A stretch of 13,420 nt of DNA from JAWLGW01 sp964569055 (lineage in GTDB: Bacteria; Planctomycetota; J058). Below, one piece after another: positions 1 to 10,050 of this stretch (position 1 is its first letter; each line of letters begins with the position of its first letter). Below the pieces are notes generated by a model. It was not told where the DNA came from and ran no database searches. It saw only the letters and a list, made by a program, of their open reading frames with translations. The translations under genes and the position numbers were made by a program. The DNA is taken from assembly GCA_964569055.1 (NCBI GenBank), contig CAZMSZ010000197.1:1-13420 (forward strand), given 5' to 3'.

Positions 1-1
1 C

Positions 2-91
2 TGGTTCCCCTGGAGCGAGCGCAACGTCCGCGCCGACACCGGCCCCCTCGGCCCCGTCGGCGCCCTCCGCGGCCCGGCGGCGAAGGTGTAG
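2..91 (+). CDS. C-terminal end of an unrecognised protein (partial, 5' end off the window)
   Basis: The frame is open from the left edge to a TAG at 89-91 and gives 29 residues that begin WFPWSERN and end in PAAKV. All 29 sense codons end in G or C, as expected for a real gene in this genome, which is why I call it coding. The piece contains no recognisable domain. It lies upstream of, and in the same direction as, the FHA gene and the giant protein gene, so it may belong to the same transcription unit, although two hairpins follow it. Its function cannot be judged from this tail. Confidence 0.55.
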   Translation, partial: WFPWSERNVRADTGPLGPVGALRGPAAKV

Positions 92-116
92 GCAGGCGGC
101 ACGAGGAGTGTGCTCT

Positions 117-146
117 CGGCCTGCCAAGGCCGTGCGGAGCCCGCAC
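117..146 (+). terminator. Two adjoining hairpins in the gap before the FHA gene
   Basis: CGGCCT at 117-122 pairs perfectly with AGGCCG at 127-132 around a GCCA loop. GTGCGG at 132-137 pairs perfectly with CCGCAC at 141-146 around an AGC loop. The two stems share base 132, so they adjoin or alternate. The second is followed by CCGTTT, a weak T tract. They sit just past the stop codon of the upstream gene, so a weak terminator or attenuator is possible. GC-rich DNA forms short hairpins by chance, so confidence is low. Confidence 0.3.
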
Positions 147-209
147 CCGTTTGCGTCGGGCCTGCCGCTGAAGCATGCTTTCCTGGGGCGGGAGCCGCCG
201 GGGTGGTGC

Positions 210-860
210 GTGCCGCGGGTCGAGGTCGTCACGGGCGAGGAGGCCGGGCGGGTGATCGAGCTGGGGGGCGCGCCCCCCTGGGCGATCGGCGCCTCGCGGC
301 GGTGTGCGCTGCGGCTGCGGGGGGCGGGCGTCGCCTTCCAGCACGCGACGCTGACGCGCGAGGGCGCGGCGCTGCTGCTCGCCGACCAGCGCTCGCCCGG
401 CGGGACGTTCCTCAACGGACGCCGGCTCCGGCGCGGCGAGCCCCAGGCCGTCGGGGCGGGCGACCTCATGGGCTTCGGGGAGGTCACGCTCCGGGTGCTC
501 GCGGAGACCGAGCCCGGCCCCGAGGCCCCCGACCCCGACGCCTCGATCCCCGCGGTCCCCAACCCGGTCCCCTCCCCTCCCCCGCCCCTCCTCGAGGCGG
601 CGCGCCCGCCGATCGAGGAGGTCGCCGAGGACGTGGCCCGCGCGCGGGCCGCCGCCGCGGAGGCCGAGGTCGCGGCGCTCCGCGCGCAGCTCGCGGCCGC
701 GGAGGAGGAGCAGGCGCGGCTGGCGGACGAGCTGCGCGCCGTGCGCCTCGAGCTGCTCGACGCGCGCGCCGCGCTCGGCGATCGCGCGGCGCAGGGCGAG
801 GCCGCCTCGCGTCTCGTCCGCGACGTCGCCCACGGCCCCGCACGAGGAGCGCTCCCATGA
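210..860 (+). CDS. FHA-domain protein with a C-terminal coiled coil
   Basis: FHA domains bind phosphothreonine peptides and often act with Ser/Thr kinases, including in type VI secretion control. I chose the GTG at 210 because the FHA fold starts immediately there (VPRVEVVTG). The longer GTG start at 108 adds 34 unpromising residues, has GAGGA touching the start codon, and would run through two hairpins. With the 210 start the protein is 216 residues. Residues about 1-90 are the FHA domain, including the GGTFLNG turn with the conserved Asn. The usual GR pair is GA, and the usual SRxH is AFQH, so the phosphate-contacting Arg and Ser appear lost. A Pro-rich linker follows, then an Ala/Glu/Arg-rich coiled coil (roughly the last 75 residues). 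The stop overlaps the next start as ATGA, which implies translational coupling with the giant protein. Alternative: a structural adaptor that no longer reads phosphorylation. Confidence 0.8.
   Translation: MPRVEVVTGEEAGRVIELGGAPPWAIGASRRCALRLRGAGVAFQHATLTREGAALLLADQRSPGGTFLNGRRLRRGEPQAVGAGDLMGFGEVTLRVLAETEPGPEAPDPDASIPAVPNPVPSPPPPLLEAARPPIEEVAEDVARARAAAAEAEVAALRAQLAAAEEEQARLADELRAVRLELLDARAALGDRAAQGEAASRLVRDVAHGPARGALP
843..849 (+). promoter_or_regulatory. Ribosome binding site fixing the start of the giant gene
   Basis: GAGGAGC lies seven bases before the ATG at 857, inside the end of the FHA gene. It fixes the start of the large gene at 857 rather than at GTG 110, from which the same frame is also open. 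The ATGA overlap (857-860) points to coupled translation. Confidence 0.6.
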
Positions 861-3800
861 CCCAGGCCGCAACCGGCAGCCAAACGCGCCCGTTCGAGGT
901 CTATCGCCACGAGTCGCTGCGGCGGCAGATCGGGGTCACGCTCGGCTGCACCGCCAACGTGCGCGTCCACGGCGCGCGCCCGGTCGCGATCCTCGAGCTC
1001 CCCGCCGACGGCGCCTTCCTCCCGGGCGGGGCCCTCGCCCTCCCCAGCCCGCCGCGCGCCGGCGGCCTCGACCTCCTGACCGTGCTCGCGGCCGCCCTCG
1101 ACTACGCCCGCGAGGCCCCGGCCGAGCGCCTGCTGATCGCGGCGCACGCCCCCGGCGAGCCCGACCTGACCGGCCGCCGCGCCGCCGCCGTGCGCGCGCT
1201 CCTGCGGGGCGACCGCGCCGCGTCCACGCAGCTCGCGGCGGCGCACGGCTCCGCCGAGGAGTGGGCGCAGCTCCTCGACTGGGTGGCCGAGACCCGCGGC
1301 TGGGACTGCGCCCCGCGCGACGCGAGCGACGCGGCGGCGAGCGAGGCGCTCGACCGGTTCCGGGCGGCCGCCGGCCTCACCGCCTCCGCCGCAGCGCCGC
1401 TCGGCGCGGACGACTGGGGCGCGGCGTTCGACGTGCTCGACGCGGCGCTCGCCCGCGCGCTCGACGTCACGCCCGCGGCGCTCGCCGAGCGGCGCGGCGC
1501 GCTGCTCGACGTCGCGGCCGGGGCCCTGGGCTGCGCCGACGCCTGGCCGCCCGATCGGGTGCGGATCCGCGAGCACGTGACCGGCGCCGCCGAGCGGGTC
1601 GACCTCTTGTTCTTCGAGGAGGAGCACCTCCCCAAGCTCGCCTGCCACGCGGGCGGCGAGCGCTGCGACTGGAAGCGCTGCGACGTCTACCGCAAGGGGA
1701 AGTACGAGGCCAAGCCGCTCGCCTGCCGGCCCGCGCCGTTCGTCGACCCGCCCGCGCCGGAGCGCACCGTCTACGTGCTCGAGCTCAAGGAGGCGCTCGC
1801 CTTCCAGCGCGAGGGCGAGGGCGTGCTGCTCCAGCCCGGCGCGCCGGGCGACGCGGCCTGCCTGGAGGGGATCGCGCGGCTCCTGGCGCGCTGCGACGAG
1901 GCGGGCGCGACCCAGCTCCTGGTCGCGGTCCACGGCGCCGCGAACGATCCGCTGGCCGAGCCGCGCGCCCACAGCGCGCTCGCGTTCTTCGCCGGCGAGG
2001 CCGCCTGGGCCGCCCACGCCAAGGCCAACGCCACGGTCCACGACTGGCAACGCCTCCTGAAGTGGGCCGCCGCGCACAAGGGCTGGGACTGCGACCCGGG
2101 CGCGATCGACGGCCTCAACTACGGCGGCACCCAGGGCGCCCTGCGCCGGTTCCGCGTGGCGCGGCGCGAGGAGACCGGCACGTGGGTCGACGCCAGCGGG
2201 CAGTGGCCGACCCAGCGCGACTACACCACGTTCCACCAGCTGTTCTGCGAACACCTCGCCACGCTGCTCGGGCGCGACCCCGCCCCGCTGCTCGCGGCGC
2301 TCGCGCCCCTCGGCGAGGGGTTCGTGGTGTGCGGCGAGGCGGCGCCGCCGGCGCAGGCGGAGGTCCACCACTACCAGAGCGTCCACGCCGCGCGCCTCGA
2401 GCTGCTCGCGTTCGTGTCCGCCGACGCGCCCGGCGAGCTCGCGCCGCCGCTCGCCGAGGTCTATCGCGGGCAGCGCTACCACGCCGAGCACGTCGACCTC
2501 GGCGCCGCGCACGCGCTGCACGTGGTGGTCGAGGACGGGGCGGGACGACCCGTGGGCGCGGGCCCCCGCTGGGAGGTGCTGCGGGAGGGCGCGCCGATCC
2601 GGGCCGGCGTGCTCGACGGGGCGGGCAGCTTCGCGACCACCGTCCCGGCCGGGACCTACGAGGTCCGGATCGAGCAGCCCGAGGGGGCCCCCGCGGGTGA
2701 GCCCGCGGCGGCCGCGGCGAGCGGCGGGCCCGAGCCGTGGGAGGGCGGCGCAGGCACGCTCGAGGAGCTGCACGCGGGCTTCTACCAGCGGCGCGGCTCG
2801 TACCGCGAGGACATGCGCGGGTTCAAGAACCCGCACCTGCAGCGGTTCTTGGTCTCCGCGGCCTCGGCCGCGGGGGTCGACCCGCTCGAGCTCGAGGACG
2901 CGAGCGACGCGGTGGCCGGGGCCGGGGACGGCGAGCAGACCGTGCGTCAGGGGCTGCCGCGCTGGCTCGGCGTGTTCCAGACCATGGCGGCGACCTCGCA
3001 CACCTGGGGCACGCACGAGCAGAGCTGGAGCCGCCTGCTGGGCGCCTTCTACCACGCCTGGTTCGTCGAGAAGCTCTACGCCCCCGCGGGCGTCGCCATG
3101 CCCGCCAACGTCGAGTACTTCTTGCAGCACCTCGGCAAGGCCACCCCGCCCAACAACGGCGCGGCCACCATGGACGAGATCGGCGGCTGGACCTTCGGCC
3201 AGGAGCCCTTCGCCTACTGCGCCTCGGCCTCCTCGGCCGCCTTCCGGCACGGCCTCTCGGACTACGGATACGAGCTGCTCGTGCCCGGCTACGCCCCGGG
3301 CGCGCCGCCCCTGGGCCACGGCTGCCCGGTCGACTTCTTCTTGGGCCGCAAGGCGGGCGAGGCGCACCGCCCGCTCCCCGGCGACGTGCTCTCGGTGCAC
3401 ACCCCGCTCAGCCCCGAGAACGGGCACGTGGTCACGGTGGTGTGGGCCGAGACCGACGGCACCAAGACCGGCTCCATGTGGGTCGTGTCGGGGAACGCGG
3501 GCCACCGCGCGGTGGCGGTCGACTTCGTGGGCGTGGCCGACACCGGTCGGCCGCCGCCGCGCGGTCACGTCAGCGTGATCAACTGCTCGCGCACCTCGCA
3601 GCTCCAGCCGCAGACCGTGGCCGACCTCGGCCCGGCCGAGCTGAAGAAGAAGAAGCTCGAGCGCCTCCCCGGCGCGCACCCGGCGCCGCTCGCGCCCGGC
3701 GCGCTCGCGCCGCGCGAGGCGGGGCCCGACGTGGCTCGCCTGCGCGGCCTGCTCGCGAGCGGCGCGGCGCCCTCGTTCCCGGTGGCCGCGCCCGAGCCGC

Positions 3801-6448
3801 CCACGGTCCTCCGGGCCGCCCTGCAGATCGTCAGCTTCGGCGGGCGCCTCGCCGGCTCCGACCCCGCGACCGTCGCCGAGGAGGTCCTGCTCGCGCCCGG
3901 GCGCAGGCTCCGCCTCGAGTGGCTGGTGACCGACTACGAGGTCGTGACCCTCGAGCCGGCCGGGCTCGACCTGACCGAGACCACCCGCCGCGGCGAGCCG
4001 GTCCTCGAGCTCGACCCCGGCGAGGTCCCGCCCGGCCCGGGTGGGGTCTACCGGCTGGTCGCGCGCTCGGGCGGCGAGGAGGCCGCCCGCGAGCTGCGCG
4101 TGCGCGGGATCGTGGACTTCCGGGTGCACGGCAAGGCCCGCGCCGGCTCGCCCGCGCCGCGCCTGCTGCAGCGGGTCATGGAGGGCGGGCACCCGCGCTA
4201 CGGGACGCCCCACTACCGCGCGGCCGAGTCGGTCGGAGCCCTGGAGGGGTCGTTCCAGGCGATCACCAAGTTCATGAGCGACGACAACCAGTACTGGTTC
4301 TGGGGCCAGATCACGCCCAAGTCGGACGCGACGCTGAGCTGGAAGGTGGTGTGGCCCGAGGACGACGCCCGGCTGGTGCTGACGGTCAACCGCAAGCCGA
4401 ACGGCATGAGCCCCCAGCCCGCCGTGGACGTGACCGCGGCCACGGCCCTCGAGGGCGGGCTGCAGGTCGGCAGCCACGACTACGCCAACGACCGCGTCTA
4501 CCGCACCTGGTTCGAGGCGGACCTCCAGCTCGTCGACGGGGCCGGGGCGACCTTGGCGAGCGCCCTGATCCGGCTGCGCGAGAACTACGAGATGCCCGGG
4601 ATCACCGGGTTCGGCATGGAGGTCGAGGGCGAGCCCGTGGCCGACGGACAGCTCCTCCAGCCGACCGACCGCCCCACGTTCCGCTGGTCGGTCTCCAAGG
4701 CGGACCGGTGCGGGCTGCGGATCACGTTCGCCTCGGGGCTGGGCGACGTGCACAGCGAGGAGATCCGGAGCTGGGTCCGCGACGGGGAGACGCCCTTCCC
4801 GGCCAAGAACAAGCTGAAGGAGGGCGCGCACGCGCTGGAGAGCGGCCTCAAGGTCCTCGGCGGCGGGGAGCGGGTCGCGCGCCTCGAGCTGTTCACGCGC
4901 TTCGCCACCGTCGACCGGCGCGAGGTGCGCTTCCGCCTGCCCATGGACGGCGGCGGCGGCGGCGGCACGCCGGACGAGCTCGCGGTGGCGGCGCGCGGCG
5001 GGCCGCCGATCTCCCTCGCGGCCTCGGCCGCCGACCGGCTCGCGTACCTGAAGTACCTCACGCAGGTCGACGGGCTCGAGGGCACGCAGCTCGACCGCAA
5101 CGCGTGCGGCCCGACCACGCTCCTGGCGGGGATCTTCCTCGGCGCGCCCAAGGTGCTGCGCGGGACCGCCGCCCACCTGCTCGAGGAGAAGAACCCCTCG
5201 CTCGAGTGGGTGCTCGAGGACGTCTCGCCCTCCATGAGCAAGGCGCTCGGGGGGCCCAAGCAGGTCCGCGTCGACCTCGGCGCGGTCGCGGGCGGCACGA
5301 TCAACGCCTTCCAGCTCTCGCTCCTCGCGCAGCTGGTGCAGCTGTTCGACTCGTGGTGGTCGACGGTCCCGAGCGGCAAGCGGATCAAGGGCGAGGCGGA
5401 GGGGGAGACCTGGCGCCAGACGCTCGGCAAGGGCGCCATGGACGGCACGAGCAGCGCGGATCTGCGCGCCATCGCCGGCCGCTGCAGCCGGTGGGGGGGA
5501 GCCCTGCCCTCGCTGCGCCTCAACATGGTCTGGACGCTGCCCGACACCGACGAGGGCTCCCACTGGGTCGGGCTGTTCCCGGTGCCGCCCGGCGCGACGG
5601 CCGGGCCGGTGTCGGGGATCGGCCTCGGCTCGAGCTTCGACGAGGGGATCGACCTCGACGCGCCCTGGCTGGGAGCGACCGTGCTCTACAACCCGTGGCC
5701 TCAGCACAACGGGTTCGCGCCGGTCCAGCTCGCGCCGAGCTTCCGCCAGGCGCACCACTATCAGACGCAGTGGGCGGCGGACCAGGAGGGACGCGGCTAC
5801 ACCCTCACGATCGGAGGCGACGGCGCGGCGGTCATAGACGTCGCCGACGCCATGGACGTGCTGCGCCAGCACTTCGCCCTGATCGATCACGGCGACTTCG
5901 AGGGAGCCTGGGAGCACACCACCAGCGCCACCTTCCAGGCGGCGGGCACCGCCGCCGAGCTGCGCGAGTTCGTGCGGCTGTTCCCGGGCCTGTACGGCTT
6001 CCCGCCGCCCCCGCGCGCGGACGAGGTCACCCCCGAGGGCTCGACGACGGGCTCCGACAAAGCCGAGGGCGCGTTCGCCCCGATCCCGACCGCGCGGAAG
6101 ATCACCGAGGAGCGCGCCTACCCCAAGGACGACGAGCTGTTCGCGTCCCTGCGCCAGTACGTCGTGGGCACCGCGACCGGCGTCCGGCTCGAGCGCGCCG
6201 GCGGGAAGTGGCGGATCACCGACCTCGAGGTGTGCGAGGAGGTGCCCGGCAAGGATCCGGCCGTGTTCGCCTGGCGCGCCCGCGCCGGGTCCGTCGACTG
6301 GCGCCTCAAGCGCAAGCTGCGCGAGACGGAGGTCGCCCTCGATCAGATCAAGCTCTACGGCACCGAGCCCAAGCACCCGCCGATCCACGACTGGTACGAG
6401 GGGTGGGCCGCCCCCAAGGGCCGCCCGCCCGCCACGCCGATCACGTGA
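857..6448 (+). CDS. Giant multi-domain protein with two papain-fold cysteine hydrolase-like domains
   Basis: The protein is 1863 residues with no signal peptide or membrane segment. Residues about 70-280 and 300-540 are two related modules. Each has an OmpA-like helix/strand part, a GWDC peptidoglycan-binding-like motif (148-151; 409-412, followed by DPG), and a strand ending in LLFF or LLAF. A small beta domain follows (552-610). Residues about 635-900 are CHAP-like, with Cys788 in FAYCAS, His857 in NGHVVTV and Asn880 in SGNAG. Beta-rich regions without a clear family span about 989-1363, ending in a six-Gly linker. Residues about 1385-1650 are C39-like, with Cys1417 in NACGPTT, His1569 in GSHWVGLF and Asn1612 in LYNPW. 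Residues about 1661-1795 resemble NTF2/SnoaL folds. OmpA/peptidoglycan-binding modules followed by an RVxLLFF strand occur in proteins of contractile-secretion loci. I infer a cell-wall hydrolase or antibacterial effector exported without Sec; a structural role is possible. Confidence 0.8.
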   Translation: MTQAATGSQTRPFEVYRHESLRRQIGVTLGCTANVRVHGARPVAILELPADGAFLPGGALALPSPPRAGGLDLLTVLAAALDYAREAPAERLLIAAHAPGEPDLTGRRAAAVRALLRGDRAASTQLAAAHGSAEEWAQLLDWVAETRGWDCAPRDASDAAASEALDRFRAAAGLTASAAAPLGADDWGAAFDVLDAALARALDVTPAALAERRGALLDVAAGALGCADAWPPDRVRIREHVTGAAERVDLLFFEEEHLPKLACHAGGERCDWKRCDVYRKGKYEAKPLACRPAPFVDPPAPERTVYVLELKEALAFQREGEGVLLQPGAPGDAACLEGIARLLARCDEAGATQLLVAVHGAANDPLAEPRAHSALAFFAGEAAWAAHAKANATVHDWQRLLKWAAAHKGWDCDPGAIDGLNYGGTQGALRRFRVARREETGTWVDASGQWPTQRDYTTFHQLFCEHLATLLGRDPAPLLAALAPLGEGFVVCGEAAPPAQAEVHHYQSVHAARLELLAFVSADAPGELAPPLAEVYRGQRYHAEHVDLGAAHALHVVVEDGAGRPVGAGPRWEVLREGAPIRAGVLDGAGSFATTVPAGTYEVRIEQPEGAPAGEPAAAAASGGPEPWEGGAGTLEELHAGFYQRRGSYREDMRGFKNPHLQRFLVSAASAAGVDPLELEDASDAVAGAGDGEQTVRQGLPRWLGVFQTMAATSHTWGTHEQSWSRLLGAFYHAWFVEKLYAPAGVAMPANVEYFLQHLGKATPPNNGAATMDEIGGWTFGQEPFAYCASASSAAFRHGLSDYGYELLVPGYAPGAPPLGHGCPVDFFLGRKAGEAHRPLPGDVLSVHTPLSPENGHVVTVVWAETDGTKTGSMWVVSGNAGHRAVAVDFVGVADTGRPPPRGHVSVINCSRTSQLQPQTVADLGPAELKKKKLERLPGAHPAPLAPGALAPREAGPDVARLRGLLASGAAPSFPVAAPEPPTVLRAALQIVSFGGRLAGSDPATVAEEVLLAPGRRLRLEWLVTDYEVVTLEPAGLDLTETTRRGEPVLELDPGEVPPGPGGVYRLVARSGGEEAARELRVRGIVDFRVHGKARAGSPAPRLLQRVMEGGHPRYGTPHYRAAESVGALEGSFQAITKFMSDDNQYWFWGQITPKSDATLSWKVVWPEDDARLVLTVNRKPNGMSPQPAVDVTAATALEGGLQVGSHDYANDRVYRTWFEADLQLVDGAGATLASALIRLRENYEMPGITGFGMEVEGEPVADGQLLQPTDRPTFRWSVSKADRCGLRITFASGLGDVHSEEIRSWVRDGETPFPAKNKLKEGAHALESGLKVLGGGERVARLELFTRFATVDRREVRFRLPMDGGGGGGTPDELAVAARGGPPISLAASAADRLAYLKYLTQVDGLEGTQLDRNACGPTTLLAGIFLGAPKVLRGTAAHLLEEKNPSLEWVLEDVSPSMSKALGGPKQVRVDLGAVAGGTINAFQLSLLAQLVQLFDSWWSTVPSGKRIKGEAEGETWRQTLGKGAMDGTSSADLRAIAGRCSRWGGALPSLRLNMVWTLPDTDEGSHWVGLFPVPPGATAGPVSGIGLGSSFDEGIDLDAPWLGATVLYNPWPQHNGFAPVQLAPSFRQAHHYQTQWAADQEGRGYTLTIGGDGAAVIDVADAMDVLRQHFALIDHGDFEGAWEHTTSATFQAAGTAAELREFVRLFPGLYGFPPPPRADEVTPEGSTTGSDKAEGAFAPIPTARKITEERAYPKDDELFASLRQYVVGTATGVRLERAGGKWRITDLEVCEEVPGKDPAVFAWRARAGSVDWRLKRKLRETEVALDQIKLYGTEPKHPPIHDWYEGWAAPKGRPPATPIT

Positions 6449-6451
6449 CGC

Positions 6452-7339
6452 TCAGACCTCGAGCTCGGCGCCGACGTCTCTCATGAGGCACTTGAGCACG
6501 GCGAGGAACTGCTGCTGGTTGGCGGCCGACTGGAGGGAGACGGCCAGACCGCGCGCCGGGTCCGAGAGGACGCTGGCGATCACCTTGCCTGCGGAGAGGC
6601 CGTCGCAGTTCCCCGCGTCAGCCTCCCCGAGCAAGTCCCTCAAGAACGCCTCGACGTCGGTCTGGAGGAGGGGCTCCCCGGCCCGGAACAGCGCCGTGGA
6701 GACGGCGCGGTACACCGGGACGAACGCGTCGTCGCTCCAGCAGTTGATACGCAACGCTCCGGACACCTCGGAGCGCGGGACCCGGTCGGCGTGCAGCACT
6801 AGGTGGTAGTCCTCCAGAGCGACGTGCTCGCGGCGGAGGTGCTGGAGCTTGATCGTCTTCCAGGAGCTGAACAGGTCGCGCACCCGAATCAAGGCCGCGT
6901 AGACCTCGAGGTGCCCCCCCGCGCAGACGACGCGATAGCCCCTCGGGAGCGGAAAGCGGCCCGGGACGAGCAGCGGGCGCCCTGCGGCCGGGACCTGGAG
7001 GGTCGCCTTGCAGCCCTTGCAGCGGACGACCTTCCCCGCGAACTGGGGGGGCACCTCCCCGCTGAACCCGCAGGAGCAGCGGATCGTCACCGGCGCCGGC
7101 GGTCGCGTGACCGTGAGGGTGGCGTTGCAGCCCTTGCACCGCACGACCTTGCCCTCGAAGTGCGCGGGCACCACCCCGCTGAAGCCGCACGCGCACTTGA
7201 TCTCCAGGGGCGGCGCGGGCCGCTCGGCCCGGATCATCTCACCGCACTGCTTGCAGCGGACGGCCTTGCCCTCGAAGTGGCCCGGGACCTCCCCGCTGAA
7301 CCCGCACGCGCACGCGATGCGAAACGGCTCCTGGCTCAC
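6452..7339 (-). CDS. Protein with three tandem four-cysteine zinc ribbons
   Basis: This is a 295-residue protein with a GTG start at 7339, preceded by an AGGGGA ribosome site. The first 114 residues hold three copies of a ribbon with exact 39-residue spacing: Cys 10, 12, 29, 32; Cys 49, 51, 68, 71; Cys 88, 90, 107, 110. Each copy reads CxCGFSGxVPxxFxGKxVRCKxC, a treble-clef or zinc-ribbon pattern like the short MJ0042/zinc-ribbon units seen at the N-termini of many planctomycete and myxobacterial proteins. Residues about 115-295 match no family I recognise. They contain a beta-rich stretch (GYRVVCAGGHLEVYAALI onward) that could be PH-like, then a helical end. There is no signal peptide or membrane segment, so it is probably cytoplasmic. 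It is the last gene of the minus-strand run, 169 bp after the kinase, and converges on the giant gene. Function unknown; the ribbons suggest binding of protein or nucleic acid. Confidence 0.75.
   Translation of the reverse strand: MSQEPFRIACACGFSGEVPGHFEGKAVRCKQCGEMIRAERPAPPLEIKCACGFSGVVPAHFEGKVVRCKGCNATLTVTRPPAPVTIRCSCGFSGEVPPQFAGKVVRCKGCKATLQVPAAGRPLLVPGRFPLPRGYRVVCAGGHLEVYAALIRVRDLFSSWKTIKLQHLRREHVALEDYHLVLHADRVPRSEVSGALRINCWSDDAFVPVYRAVSTALFRAGEPLLQTDVEAFLRDLLGEADAGNCDGLSAGKVIASVLSDPARGLAVSLQSAANQQQFLAVLKCLMRDVGAELEV
6998..7324 (-). repeat. Three in-gene 117-bp tandem repeats encoding zinc ribbons
   Basis: The cysteine codons recur at an exact 39-codon period (117 bp). The units share FSG, VP, GK and VRCK blocks but differ elsewhere, so this is an old internal triplication kept under selection, not a fresh DNA duplication. 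Confidence 0.75.
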
Positions 7340-7508
7340 GGTCCCCTGCCTGGCTGGTTGCTCGTCCCAGGCGTGCTACCTGCCACGCGTGAGGACGCCG
7401 AGCGTGTTGGAGTTGCCACCGCATGCTAAATGGGCGCGTCCAACGGTTCCAGGAGTCCCAAGTCGTGTCGCCGCTGGAGGGGCGGCTGACCGAGCTGCAC
7501 GCTCGACG
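7340..7508. other. 169-bp gap between the kinase and zinc-ribbon genes
   Basis: I see no gene here. The minus strand carries the zinc-ribbon gene's ribosome site next to 7339 and one AT-richer patch (TTAGCAT, near 7424-7430) about 85 bp upstream of that start. The patch could be a -10 region, but I find no convincing -35. Two 5-bp stems lie near the kinase stop: GCCGC/GCGGC around 7469-7486 and CGAGC/GCTCG around 7489-7503. Neither has a T tract. A promoter for the zinc-ribbon gene here is possible but unproven. Confidence 0.4.
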
Positions 7509-9995
<2,487 letters not shown>

Positions 9996-10050
9996 CGGGT
10001 CCTCCGCGTTCGCAGCGTAACCCGTCGCGAGGTCCGTGCGGCCTGGAACG
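9996..10050. other. 55-bp gap between the NmrA-type and kinase genes
   Basis: On the minus strand this gap holds the kinase ribosome site (GGAGGA, about 10000-10005) and no clear promoter or T-tailed hairpin. The short gap supports co-transcription of the kinase with the NmrA-type gene. Confidence 0.4.

Noticed and set aside
110..856. Open frame from GTG 110 that would add 249 residues to the giant protein
   Set aside because: The added part is a low-complexity Arg/Gly/Ala frame antiphase to the FHA gene, whose domain is recognisable. The ATG at 857 has a good ribosome site.
4585..5547. 320-residue minus-strand frame opposite the giant gene
   Set aside because: It is Ser/Arg/Pro-rich and antisense to the C39-like domain, with no recognisable family and no ribosome site.
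6440..6460. Possible bidirectional terminator between the convergent genes
   Set aside because: The stops are only 3 bp apart and I see no stem with a T tract on either strand.
2737..6486. 1249-residue plus-strand frame inside the giant gene
   Set aside because: It is Arg/Ala/Gly-rich with no motif; the overlapping frame has clear hydrolase motifs and normal amino-acid use.
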